This document shows, piece after piece, positions 1 to 8,619 of a DNA stretch of 64,000 nucleotides. The position numbers were made by a program, and so were the translations under genes. Location of the stretch: positions 14,908-78,907 of the forward strand of contig CAZFLX010000009.1 in assembly GCA_964519885.1 (NCBI GenBank), read 5' to 3'. The notes beneath the pieces are model-generated. The model did not search any database. It was not told where the DNA came from and was given only the letters and a program-made list of their open reading frames with translations. The first letter of the stretch is position 1. Each line of letters begins with the position of its first letter. The DNA is from GCA-002282575 sp964519885 (lineage in GTDB: Bacteria; Pseudomonadota; Gammaproteobacteria; Thiomicrospirales; Thiomicrospiraceae).

Positions 1-133
1 CGTCAGTAGCAATGTTTAATCGAAAATGTCGATGTTTCATGATTTCCATCAGTGAACGCAAATCCGACAAATTATCATCAATCAGCAGTGCAATGCGGTA
101 ATGGGAAGCCAGTGATAGGGATTCAGCAGTCAT
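1..133 (-). CDS. Response regulator, N-terminal part (runs off the left edge)
   Basis: Only the first 44 codons are in the window, starting at ATG 133. The reading frame has a hydrophobic beta strand followed by the paired acidic residues D19-D20 of a receiver domain (ALLIDDN), then a leucine/methionine-rich helix ending in a second strand. This matches the beta1-alpha1-beta2 start of CheY-like receivers. The phosphorylated Asp and any output domain lie outside the window, so its class and target cannot be told. It is transcribed away from the recombinase pair and is probably the chromosomal gene, or cargo, bordering that element. Confidence 0.75.
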   Translation of the reverse strand, partial: MTAESLSLASHYRIALLIDDNLSDLRSLMEIMKHRHFRLNIATD

Positions 134-182
134 TTAACGTGCTCTACATAAACTTTTTGATGTTTTAACCTTACCACACTGA

Positions 183-240
183 GCGAAAATTTGAGGGGTT
201 AATGCGAAAATTTACCGCCAAATAAAACTATCAACCCCTA
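183..240. repeat. Iterated motif block between the recombinase gene and the response regulator
   Basis: The ten-mer GCGAAAATTT occurs at 183-192 and again at 204-213, exactly 21 bp (two helical turns) apart in the same direction. Between and after them lies an inverted pair AGGGGTT (194-200) / AACCCCT (233-239). The ten-mer TCAACCCCTA at 231-240 recurs at 8261-8270. The layout resembles protein-binding arms rather than a terminator, because no T-run follows. A role as a recombinase-binding end of the neighbouring element is inference only. Confidence 0.4.
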
Positions 241-316
241 AAGTAAAAAAATAGGCAACACCATATCACCAAAACAGCCAATGTATTGAATCTTGAGATG
301 AAGCATTACAGTCATG

Positions 317-3300
317 TCAAACATGAACTTTAATAACATAGGCATACATAGTCAACATCGCCATGACGATGTAAAAAGGTCGTAACTTTTTTTTCTGTTC
401 ATTGGTTATGGTAATCTTGATCATACCGTGCTTGCCTAATTTTTCTCTAAATTCAACAGCATCTAGATTTTTTATTAGGTGCTTATCCCAGTAAGATAAG
501 GCGCCTTGTTTAGCGGCCTCTTCGTCATCTTTCTTGGGTGCAATCAGGGTTAGTCGATAATCGAGCGCAAGCTTGTTAATTAAGTCTGAGAGTAGCGTCA
601 ATCTTTCACCATCTGAGCAATAAAGATCATATTGATTGACTATTTTCATACCTAAATGCGTCAGTGGTTTATCGTGTTGATAACGAACAACGAGCGCTGC
701 TTCAAAAGCGGTAAGGATTTTTAGAAATGCTTGTGGCCATGATGATTTTTGTATCTCATGCAGTGAAAAGTTGTATAGCGACTCTATCCTTTTCAGTAGT
801 GTCAATGCGATTTCATGGTCGTTTCTAGCCAAGTCAATAAACAATAGCTTGGGATGAGTCGCAATGGTTTTTGAAAAATCTTCGTTTTCTAACAATTTTT
901 TGATTTTATCATCAGCATGGCTTTGCTTTTCTTCATCGAGTAGGTACTGATGCAACTTATAGCAGGGATATGTACCGAGAACAATATTGTTTGATACTTC
1001 TGTTTTGTTCGTCCGTTTAGGGTTGGCCTGTTGTTCATTTGTGTGTTTTTTGGAAAGCGCATTGAGGTAACCTATGCGCTGTTTAGCGTGTTTGTTGTAA
1101 GCGCTCAGTGAAAGTTGGCAAGTCTTATTGAAAAATTGCGCCGTCAGGATTTTATTGGCAAGCTTGACTTGAAAGGCGGCGCTAATCATATCCATTACAT
1201 GTACATAATGACCCAATGTGGTGCTAAAAGCGCCATGCCCCATGTGTTCATGCAACCAGTAAGGCGATTTGTTAACATGATCTGTGTTGGGCAAAAATGC
1301 AGTGAATCTTTCTCTAGCATTTGCTAACCATTGAGCGGTCAGCGGATGGTTTTTAAAAAACAAATCCCCGAGTTGTAAAGCGAACTGTGCCTCATATATG
1401 GCCAACAATTCTAAGCTGGCTTTGCTGTGCCGTAATTGATGAAATTTAAGACGATCATTTTGTGTCACTTCTCTCACCTTTTCCATCAGAGCGTTAATTT
1501 CTTGGCTAAGATCTTGTTTTGAGTCGTCTTTGATTAAGTAACCTTTAGGCTTATGGGTGCGTTTAGACAAAACCTCTTCATTTAAATCTTCCACATCTTT
1601 GGCCGACAGGTGGTCCGACAGAATAAAGATTCTTTGCGCATTGTGTGTTTTAAGGGTTCTGTCTTTAGTTTTTTTCAACGACAACTGAGGATCGGTATCA
1701 CATAGGGTGAAGTCCGACAACTTCAGATCTGTTGACTCAGTTCGCCTCAATCCAAGCTTAAAACCTAACAACAATAATAAACGTTGCTTGGTATTTGTAT
1801 TTAATCTTGACATTATCTCTGCATATTCATCCAGTGTGATCATTCCTGCATTAACGCGATAAGCCATGTCTTTGCTCGACACCAAAAAGAACTCGTCGTT
1901 TTCATCAATAGCTGTTATGGGGTTCTTTTCTGGATCAATAAAACTTTGCACCAACCATTTTTCAAACTTGACCAAATTGTAGTTAATCGTTGATTGGTGC
2001 GCAAAGGATGAGCCCATTTCCATGCAACTGGTATACAGAGATAAACGCTCTTCGCTGGTTAATGCCGAAATCGGAACTTCTTTGGCGAAACCAATGAGCA
2101 ATTGACTGATGTTTTGCAAAATGGCTCTGACACTACTTGGATCCATTGGCTGTTGTATGGGCTTAGCTTTCATGTCTCCTTTGAGCAAATGAATGGCGAA
2201 TGTCGCCAAAAGCACCTCATTGGCTTCCAAATAGGAGCGCTCGTTTAGTAGATGCATTAATGTTTGGATGATCTCTTCTCGTTTGGTCGATTTTTGAGTT
2301 TTGGGAATATGTGTGATGTCTAACACATCATGTACCTTTCGCCAGAAAGGCGAATACTGTCGTCTTTGTAAAGCTCTTGGACTTTTGTCTTCGCTGAGCA
2401 ACTTATCTTTGGCAATTGCAATTTGTATATCTGGTTTAAAGATTTGTTCAAATCGATCAGAATAAAGCGAAAAACTAGCCTTGATGTTTTCTAAATAGTT
2501 GACCAACATGCCAGGTACTCGACCATCCATGAGCAAAAAATATTTGCCAACCGACACCCAAGTACCAAGATCTCTTGGGAAGTGGTGATAAGCGAGACCC
2601 AAGAAATGAATAAAGGGCATACTAATATTGTTGTTATCTAGATAAAATGTTCCAGGAAATGACAATCTTGATAAGCGCTCAATGTAAAAGACTGTGATGG
2701 GTGAAATAAAAACACGCCGATCTGGATTATTACCAATACTCGGTACTTCGAGATAGAACATATCATTTAATTTGTTAAATTGCTTATGGCGATTGATAGC
2801 TTCAATCACTTTGGTATAGATTGCTTTTTCGATGACAAATGAGTCGACAATAAGACTTATTTTAATTAAATTTATCAACAACATCGAATCCGCAATGATC
2901 TGATCTAACTTATCATGAATACACTGATTCAGTTTTTCAAAATTTAAGGCATGGGTAAAATTGTAGTCTTTAGCAAACGGGTTAACTTCGCGGTAAGCAA
3001 TAGTAATGCTATTAACCAAGCATAGATTCCAAACATTAGCATGGTTTCCAAGTAGAATGATTTCATTAAAAGTCAACATCATTTCTTCAAGATCTGCTTG
3101 CTTGATGAACTTAATATCAACTAAATTTGTATCTATTTTAGATTGGTTATACGAATCTGACTGCTTAACTTCATGTCCACTTAATTGAGCCGGCTCATTG
3201 TTTTTTTTGTCACGATCATCAGAGTACTTTTGAAGCTTTTTGTTAGCATCCTTAAAGAGCAGATCAATAAAAAATTTCTGAAAATGCTTAGCAAAACGTT

Positions 3301-3652
3301 CTCCAAACTTATCTAATACATGTTTATCTTTATCCTGTTTACGAGATTCATTTTTTTTATTAAGGTCAACCGTCCTGTCTGTAGATGATTCAAAACCCTC
3401 AACAAAATAATCTGCGATTCTGAACGACTTATCTGACAAAGGCTGAAGATTGAGTAGCAACTCTAGCCAATGTAAAATGGCATAAGTATCTGAATCATAT
3501 TTTATTTTTTTTGGAGATAATTCACGATCACGAATATCTTTACTTAGGACATAATAGTGATCAAATAAGGAATGCAGTAATGCTGAAGTAGTAGAAACCT
3601 CGCTCACAGATGCATGCAAATCGTCCAACGCTTTAATCAGATCTTTATTCAT
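317..3652 (-). CDS. Very large tyrosine recombinase/integrase (1111 aa), second gene of a pair
   Basis: The catalytic residues of a tyrosine site-specific recombinase are complete: R636 in GLRRTES, a Lys-rich beta hairpin near residue 660, H738-x-x-R741 in FHQLRHS, H806 in HMGHG and the nucleophile Y816 in LGHYVH. Around 600 residues of unrecognised N-terminal sequence and about 300 after the Tyr make it three times the usual integrase length; the last 20 residues are hydrophobic. ATG 3652 is chosen because it overlaps the stop of the upstream gene (ATGAATAA), suggesting coupled translation; a TTG at 3673 is less likely. Codon use is AT-rich compared with the core genes. It resembles large recombinases carried in sets by genomic islands; the exact family needs a search. 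Confidence 0.8.
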   Translation of the reverse strand: MNKDLIKALDDLHASVSEVSTTSALLHSLFDHYYVLSKDIRDRELSPKKIKYDSDTYAILHWLELLLNLQPLSDKSFRIADYFVEGFESSTDRTVDLNKKNESRKQDKDKHVLDKFGERFAKHFQKFFIDLLFKDANKKLQKYSDDRDKKNNEPAQLSGHEVKQSDSYNQSKIDTNLVDIKFIKQADLEEMMLTFNEIILLGNHANVWNLCLVNSITIAYREVNPFAKDYNFTHALNFEKLNQCIHDKLDQIIADSMLLINLIKISLIVDSFVIEKAIYTKVIEAINRHKQFNKLNDMFYLEVPSIGNNPDRRVFISPITVFYIERLSRLSFPGTFYLDNNNISMPFIHFLGLAYHHFPRDLGTWVSVGKYFLLMDGRVPGMLVNYLENIKASFSLYSDRFEQIFKPDIQIAIAKDKLLSEDKSPRALQRRQYSPFWRKVHDVLDITHIPKTQKSTKREEIIQTLMHLLNERSYLEANEVLLATFAIHLLKGDMKAKPIQQPMDPSSVRAILQNISQLLIGFAKEVPISALTSEERLSLYTSCMEMGSSFAHQSTINYNLVKFEKWLVQSFIDPEKNPITAIDENDEFFLVSSKDMAYRVNAGMITLDEYAEIMSRLNTNTKQRLLLLLGFKLGLRRTESTDLKLSDFTLCDTDPQLSLKKTKDRTLKTHNAQRIFILSDHLSAKDVEDLNEEVLSKRTHKPKGYLIKDDSKQDLSQEINALMEKVREVTQNDRLKFHQLRHSKASLELLAIYEAQFALQLGDLFFKNHPLTAQWLANARERFTAFLPNTDHVNKSPYWLHEHMGHGAFSTTLGHYVHVMDMISAAFQVKLANKILTAQFFNKTCQLSLSAYNKHAKQRIGYLNALSKKHTNEQQANPKRTNKTEVSNNIVLGTYPCYKLHQYLLDEEKQSHADDKIKKLLENEDFSKTIATHPKLLFIDLARNDHEIALTLLKRIESLYNFSLHEIQKSSWPQAFLKILTAFEAALVVRYQHDKPLTHLGMKIVNQYDLYCSDGERLTLLSDLINKLALDYRLTLIAPKKDDEEAAKQGALSYWDKHLIKNLDAVEFREKLGKHGMIKITITNEQKKKLRPFYIVMAMLTMYAYVIKVHV

Positions 3653-6398
3653 GGCACTTATCTTTAAAATCAAGGGAGGATTTATGGCGACGTTTACCCG
3701 CTATAAATGAAATGCTTTTTAACTTAAGATCCAATACCATTAATTCAATCGCTCTGGATAACTGTGCTTGATAACTCTCCATGTTAAAAATACTGTGCCT
3801 TCCCCAAGGTTCTGTTCCAATATGCCAATGACCCAAATAGCAATCAATGTAATAAGGATCAACGTTGGTATCTAGTAGTCGGCCTCTTAGGTAATGACGA
3901 TTAGAGTTAGTTTTTAAGGCTTTAAGAGGAAACGGAGGTTTTACGTTGAAATGCTTGAAGGCCTTTTCTGCAAATACAAGAGCTGTAGTACGTTGGTAAG
4001 GAGTCGGGGTAAAACGAAATGAATCAGTGCTATCCTGAATGCTCATGGTTCGAAATAAAAACAAATCATGTTTTTTTGCAAATTTTTCATATTCGTGTTT
4101 AGGCTCATCTTCATGTTTAGACTTCTTTTTAGGCTCTGCATTAAAGACACCTTTCATTTGCTGTCTATTGGTTAAGCGAATTAAAAATTCACGTCTAATT
4201 TTTTCAAACTCTACTAGGTGGGACCTCACTTCAACGGGTACATAAACCCATCTGGTGTTGTATCCATCGTACATGTTTTTATCGTTAACAACCGTCCAGC
4301 CATGAATATTGATGTTTTCAGGCTTGATGTATGGATCCTCAACACTTCTAGTGCCTGTAACAAAAGATAGGATAAAATCCGTATAAAAATTTAATAAATT
4401 GAAGCTATGCACCATATCAGGAGTAAAAAGAATGTTCTTATTGAACCGACGCTGATTTATTCTGATCAAAAATTTAATCGACCTGATTAGCTGCACAACT
4501 CTTTCTTCTCGTATATAAAATTTACTGCCGATACGATAATTATGCTGATGCTCAGTAATTCTTGCGCCAACGCCACTAATGGTTTCGATATGTTGGTTAA
4601 ACACACGTTGCACAATGCTAGGCCTGCAACTCGCATAGTGCATTTGAGTTCTCCCTACACTTTTCACCTGATTATGAATGAGTGCACTTAACCACAAATC
4701 ACCATGTGCGCTTTTAAGCAGTGATTTTAAAATAAAACCTTCAATTTGATCGGTACTTTGATTAATATTAATAATACCTAAAGCACCATCAAAATTCATA
4801 ACCGAAATTTCTTTATAACCTTCAGAGATTAATCGAGTAGATATTTTACTGATCAGAATTTTCATAAAGATGGGTAGTTTTAGAGTCAGAAATTCGTTAT
4901 GTACTGGTACATAAATATCAGGATGTGCTATCAACTTGTATGGATAAGCAGAAATAGGTAAACATAGCTCTCTGCCATTTGCTCGTAAGGAAACAGCGTC
5001 CTGACCTAACTTTTTCCCATCTGGAATTAGTTTAACAAACTTAATTATCCTACCTGTCGAGAAAAATATTAATAACGGCAGTAGCGTTTTTACATGCTTA
5101 ATAAAATCATCAAGTGAATAGGATAATGCCATATTCAGTTGATTGATGATTTTGGAAAAAGCATTTTTGATAGTGGAGACAGGACTACCAACCATTAAGA
5201 ACTGTGCACTAAGGGCGAGATGATGATGTTTACTCTTGCTACTTGAAATCTTAACCATTGGATTTTTAACTTTGCATGGTAATTCCTCATCAACCAAGTA
5301 GGTCAAACCGTCTGACTCATTTAGGTTGGACTCTCTTAAAAGATAAAGTTTTTCAATCTTAGCATTTTTAATTTTTTTATTGCTAATGATCGATCCCTCT
5401 TCGTGATAAAAGCCATTCTCATCAGAAACATAGGCAAAACCAAATCTTCTTTTTCGATCAGCTCCTTCTTTTGTTCCTTCTCTCTGTTTTCCCTTTTTCT
5501 GACTATCTGGTTCAATCACAGCTTTGAAAAAACTGGACAACGCAGTTAACGTTTCTTTGGCATCCTGAATAACATTCAGCATTTCTTCTGTTGTTATTTT
5601 ATTAGAGGATTTACTATCTCCATATAATAAAGCTGTGTATTCAGTAATCAATTGGTTAATCTTTTTTGGATCTAATAATGATTTATTTAAAACGTTTTTC
5701 TTGTTTTTTAAAGTCTCTAATATTTCCTCGGCCGAACTCATTAGATAAAAATTATCTAGTTCAAGGTGCTCGTTAAAATAGTGTTTTTCTCTGTGTGAAA
5801 TAGCTCGATACAAAGCATCATGCAATTTAGTGTTATGTTCACCCTTAAAGCCAACAGCTAAATAATTGAACGCATAAGCCTTTAATTTATTAATTACTTC
5901 AAAACTGGCTAACAGTTCGTCCGTGATCATGGATTCATCATAAACGTATGGGTAAAATAAGAAGAAATTAAGTTTTCGCTCAGTTTGAAAATTCATAGGA
6001 CTAAAATTACTAAGCAGTTTTTGTTCTATAAATTCCTCTACATCTTTGCTCGTTGTTTCTGGTTTGGAAATAGCTTTAATCACTTTTTCGACGCTAACAT
6101 GCTTGTAAGAGCTCATGAAGTCTTCAGCTACACGTAGTAACAGTGTTGCCGTGTCGAAAAATGAGTTTAATTCTCCAAAAATATCCGCTTCATTAGTAAA
6201 ACCTTCTTTTAGAAACAAAAATTTTTCTAGCTGAGTTTGTATAAGATAACCATTACTCGGAATTTGAAGAAAATCTTTGAGCAAAATCACCCTGTCTCGT
6301 TGAGCTTGAAGTTTTGAACTCGCATCAATCATCAATTCCCAAAAATCACCTACAGGAAATAAATTACGAATCGCTGCTTTTGTTAATTTATGATGCAT
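3645..6398 (-). CDS. Large tyrosine recombinase-like protein (917 aa), first gene of a pair
   Basis: The C-terminal third carries a divergent tyrosine-recombinase active site: R684 in TGTRS, H835-x-x-R838 in RHYLRGR, H857 in YLGHWH and a candidate nucleophile Y876 in MESYQ. The His-to-Tyr gap of 19 residues is longer than the usual nine or so, and no clear catalytic Lys was found, so it could be a regulatory or partner subunit. The N-terminal 600 residues are lysine-rich and unrecognised. ATG 6398 is preceded by only a weak ribosome site. It overlaps the downstream 1111-residue recombinase by 8 bp, so the two are one transcription unit and probably act together. Confidence 0.72.
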   Translation of the reverse strand: MHHKLTKAAIRNLFPVGDFWELMIDASSKLQAQRDRVILLKDFLQIPSNGYLIQTQLEKFLFLKEGFTNEADIFGELNSFFDTATLLLRVAEDFMSSYKHVSVEKVIKAISKPETTSKDVEEFIEQKLLSNFSPMNFQTERKLNFFLFYPYVYDESMITDELLASFEVINKLKAYAFNYLAVGFKGEHNTKLHDALYRAISHREKHYFNEHLELDNFYLMSSAEEILETLKNKKNVLNKSLLDPKKINQLITEYTALLYGDSKSSNKITTEEMLNVIQDAKETLTALSSFFKAVIEPDSQKKGKQREGTKEGADRKRRFGFAYVSDENGFYHEEGSIISNKKIKNAKIEKLYLLRESNLNESDGLTYLVDEELPCKVKNPMVKISSSKSKHHHLALSAQFLMVGSPVSTIKNAFSKIINQLNMALSYSLDDFIKHVKTLLPLLIFFSTGRIIKFVKLIPDGKKLGQDAVSLRANGRELCLPISAYPYKLIAHPDIYVPVHNEFLTLKLPIFMKILISKISTRLISEGYKEISVMNFDGALGIININQSTDQIEGFILKSLLKSAHGDLWLSALIHNQVKSVGRTQMHYASCRPSIVQRVFNQHIETISGVGARITEHQHNYRIGSKFYIREERVVQLIRSIKFLIRINQRRFNKNILFTPDMVHSFNLLNFYTDFILSFVTGTRSVEDPYIKPENINIHGWTVVNDKNMYDGYNTRWVYVPVEVRSHLVEFEKIRREFLIRLTNRQQMKGVFNAEPKKKSKHEDEPKHEYEKFAKKHDLFLFRTMSIQDSTDSFRFTPTPYQRTTALVFAEKAFKHFNVKPPFPLKALKTNSNRHYLRGRLLDTNVDPYYIDCYLGHWHIGTEPWGRHSIFNMESYQAQLSRAIELMVLDLKLKSISFIAGKRRHKSSLDFKDKCHE

Positions 6399-6513
6399 TA
6401 AATCTACTCACACTGTAGCTGCTGCTTTGATATCACGGGAATAACAACTATTTCCACTATAATCTTGCTTAAATCATCTGAATTCAACCAAAAAATCGAA
6501 ATCGAGCCACATG

Positions 6514-7671
6514 TCAGTCATCTTTATTGAGTAATTTAATATACTCACTGTAAATGTAAACACGACTTCTTTTTTGCCCTGTAATTTCTTTAACAATGCC
6601 AAGCTCATTTTCTAAAGCTAACAATGTTTTATTGATAGTTGCTTGGCTTAGTCTTGTTTTTTCAGCTAGCTTGCTCACTGTAACAATCGGCAACTCAAAT
6701 AAGGCATCTAATATGAGACGAGCAGAGCCTGTTTGACGCCCTAAAATAGAAATACGTTGTTTATCACGCTCTCTAAGTTGATTGAGTTGCTGAGCCGTTT
6801 CTACTGCCTGCGCCGCTGTAGCTGCAACAGCATCAGCAAAAAATAATAACCATGCTTCCCAATCTCCCGTTACACGGACCTGTTGCAATTTTTCATAATA
6901 GATTTGACGGTAACGTTTGAAAAATACTGAAAGATACAGCAACGGTTGTTTGAGCACTCCAGCTTGCACCAAAATCAGTGGTATCAATAATCTACCCAAA
7001 CGACCATTACCATCCATGAATGGGTGAATGGTTTCAAATTGTACATGCGCCAAGGCAGCTTTTATCAGTGGATCTGTTTTACTGATTTCATCATTCAAAA
7101 ATTTTTCCAATTCAGACCAACAGTCGTGCAGCAAATGTGATGGCGTAGGCACAAAGTTAGCTTCATCTGCCCGGTGACCACCAATCCAAACTTGATTTTT
7201 TCTAAATTCGCCAGGACTTTTACTGACACCACGACCTGAAGTCATGAGTGCCGAATGCAACTTGGTTATAAAACGATAGGTAATTGGGTAGCCATCATGA
7301 ATCAGTTCAATGCCTAAATTAAGCGCTGCAACATAGCAAGATACCTCTTGTACGTCATCAATAGGCACACCAGGTTGCATTTCGAGCTCATATAACATCA
7401 GATCACTAAGTGATGATTGTGTTCCTTCAATTTGAGATGACATGACGGCTTCTTTTCTGACATAACTATAAAGAAACAAGTGTGCATCAGGTAACAATGT
7501 CGATATGGCATCAAGTCGTCCAAGCGCAAGCATTGCTTCACCTAACCTTGCCTGAAGTTTTTCAGATATGTCTAATGGAGGCACTGGTGGTAAAGCTGTG
7601 GGTACAAATGCCTGACATGCCACCCCGCCGGCAACAGTGCTAACAAATTTTCCAGTCCGACCTCTAATCAT
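6514..7671 (-). CDS. Fic family protein with C-terminal winged helix
   Basis: Fic enzymes usually transfer AMP from ATP to hydroxyl side chains of target proteins. The core motif is intact at H216 to R227 (HPFMDGNGRLGR), with the catalytic His and the phosphate-binding Asp/Asn/Arg. An inhibitory-helix motif of the (S/T)xxxE(G/N) type is seen at residues 78-83 (SSQIEG), N-terminal to the core, so it should be self-inhibited. The last 70 residues look like a winged helix-turn-helix (LSQATINKTLLALE). Length (385 aa) is normal for Fic-HTH proteins. No antitoxin partner lies beside it. ATG 7671; repeated and palindromic sequence just upstream could be its own operator. It sits 115 bp upstream of the recombinase pair on the same strand. 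Confidence 0.9.
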   Translation of the reverse strand: MIRGRTGKFVSTVAGGVACQAFVPTALPPVPPLDISEKLQARLGEAMLALGRLDAISTLLPDAHLFLYSYVRKEAVMSSQIEGTQSSLSDLMLYELEMQPGVPIDDVQEVSCYVAALNLGIELIHDGYPITYRFITKLHSALMTSGRGVSKSPGEFRKNQVWIGGHRADEANFVPTPSHLLHDCWSELEKFLNDEISKTDPLIKAALAHVQFETIHPFMDGNGRLGRLLIPLILVQAGVLKQPLLYLSVFFKRYRQIYYEKLQQVRVTGDWEAWLLFFADAVAATAAQAVETAQQLNQLRERDKQRISILGRQTGSARLILDALFELPIVTVSKLAEKTRLSQATINKTLLALENELGIVKEITGQKRSRVYIYSEYIKLLNKDD

Positions 7672-7689
7672 GCTTCTAGTCCTATTAGG

Positions 7690-7738
7690 TAAAATAACAG
7701 ATTGCGCTATTTTAACTTAATAGCAAAAATAAAATAAC
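7690..7738. promoter_or_regulatory. Candidate operator upstream of the Fic gene
   Basis: The nine-mer TAAAATAAC is present twice in direct orientation (7690-7698 and 7730-7738), flanking an inverted repeat GCTATT (7706-7711) / AATAGC (7719-7724). The block ends about 20 bp before the Fic start codon, where a repressor would act. Because the Fic protein itself carries a winged helix, autoregulation is a reasonable inference, but nothing here proves it. Confidence 0.4.
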
Positions 7739-8059
7739 AATGAAATTTATTTTAGCTAGCACCTAGGCATACGCACGCCCCAAGCATTACTAAAACATGT
7801 TAAGACAACCCAAAATGCCGCGACCTAATTTATGATTTAAAAAGTCAAAACCAAGGTCAATCGTCTTGTAATAAGCTTACGCTTTTTTCAAATTAAAACA
7901 ACTTTATCACATAGAAGAAGAGGAAAGCGTCCATTGTTACCTTGTCATAAATCAACATCCAAAGAACTCTGACGCAAAAGAGTCCTATGCTCAAAATACA
8001 CAAGAGCTTAAACGCATGCTTTTTTGTTATATATTGATATTATTTGCTTTTAAAGCACA
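7739..8059. other. AT-rich non-coding stretch, no gene seen
   Basis: No open frame with a plausible ribosome site was found on either strand. The stretch lies between the Fic promoter region and a strong terminator hairpin. It may be debris left by an insertion or deletion in the accessory region. Confidence 0.4.
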
Positions 8060-8093
8060 AAAGCCAGATCAACTAACTTGTTGATCTGGCTTT
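8060..8093. terminator. Strong bidirectional rho-independent terminator
   Basis: A perfect 14-bp stem (8060-8073 with 8080-8093) closes a six-base loop and is followed by T-rich sequence on the plus strand (TTTGTTTTTG). On the minus strand the stem is followed by TTTTGTGCTTT. No gene ends here on the plus strand. On the minus strand it would stop transcription started at the orphan tRNA-Asn promoter about 120 bp away. Confidence 0.8.
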
Positions 8094-8156
8094 GTTTTTG
8101 TTACTTTATGGATATTTATGACATTCTACCTATAAGGCTGTTGATCATTAAATAAC

Positions 8157-8196
8157 GATTAACAGTCCGTCGCTCTACCGACTGAGCTATCAGGGA
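8157..8196 (-). pseudogene. tRNA-Asn(GTT) 5' half, truncated in the anticodon stem
   Basis: Reading the minus strand from 8196, the sequence matches a proteobacterial tRNA-Asn exactly through the acceptor 5' strand (TCCCTGA), D arm (GCTCAGTCGGTAGAGC) and anticodon loop with GTT at 8163-8161, then diverges after about 40 nt. No matching 3' half (T arm, acceptor, CCA) was found in the accessory region 1-8157, so it cannot make a functional tRNA. Anticodon loops are a known integration point for tyrosine recombinases, which are encoded 1.8 kb away, so this may mark an insertion or rearrangement. Confidence 0.8.
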
Positions 8197-8209
8197 ATCG
8201 ATACAGATA

Positions 8210-8237
8210 ATTATAGCAGAGCTCGATTATTTTGCAA
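8210..8237 (-). promoter_or_regulatory. Sigma-70 promoter of the truncated tRNA-Asn
   Basis: On the minus strand a -35 box TTGCAA (8237-8232), a 16-bp spacer and a consensus -10 TATAAT (8215-8210) stand 13 bp upstream of the tRNA-Asn 5' end. The promoter appears intact although the tRNA is broken, so an RNA from about 8200 to the terminator near 8060 is expected. Confidence 0.6.
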
Positions 8238-8619
8238 GGGGTTTGTCTTAAAAAACTTCCTCAACCCCTATTCTATCAGCCTTTACACAGTGAGTGAAAG
8301 ACTGTGAGTTATTGGAATTACGGACTTTTTTGGCACAAATCAAAATCCGTCAACTTATTAGAAATTTATTCTGTGCCCATTTGGTGACCAAACGGTGCCT
8401 TGGGCATTTCACAAGTGAGTGAAAGACAAAATGAGTGACAGACCTCTATTGAGAAGTTTCATCGTCAGCCATCTCAAATATATCAATATGTCAACTTATG
8501 TTAATTTATAACACTCTACCTGTTACGAAGTAATATCTATAATTTTTATAAACTATAGCCAACATCACTGTACAACAGATCACACCAACCTTGACATTGA
8601 TTTCAAAAACCCTTAACCT

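Larger units (their letters stand above)
8114..8527. repeat. Dispersed imperfect short repeats around the tRNA fragment
   Basis: A 24-bp unit at 8114-8137 recurs at 8504-8527 with 19 of 24 bases identical, 390 bp apart in the same direction. In between, AGTGAGTGAAAGAC occurs exactly at 8289-8302 and 8414-8427, with a near copy at 8430-8443. The outer pair brackets the tRNA-Asn fragment. They may be scars of past recombination; no gene lies in this interval. Confidence 0.35.

Noticed and set aside
6514..7671. Fic as toxin of a Fic/antitoxin (FicT/FicA) pair
   Set aside because: The inhibitory motif is within the same protein and no small antitoxin gene overlaps it.
7672..8196. Group I intron interrupting tRNA-Asn at the anticodon
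   Set aside because: Bacterial tRNA introns do insert at this place, but no 3' half of the tRNA was found downstream in the accessory region, so splicing could not restore it.
8431..8511. 26-codon plus-strand frame starting MSDRPLLRSF
   Set aside because: No ribosome site, sits on repeated sequence, and has no features of a real small protein.
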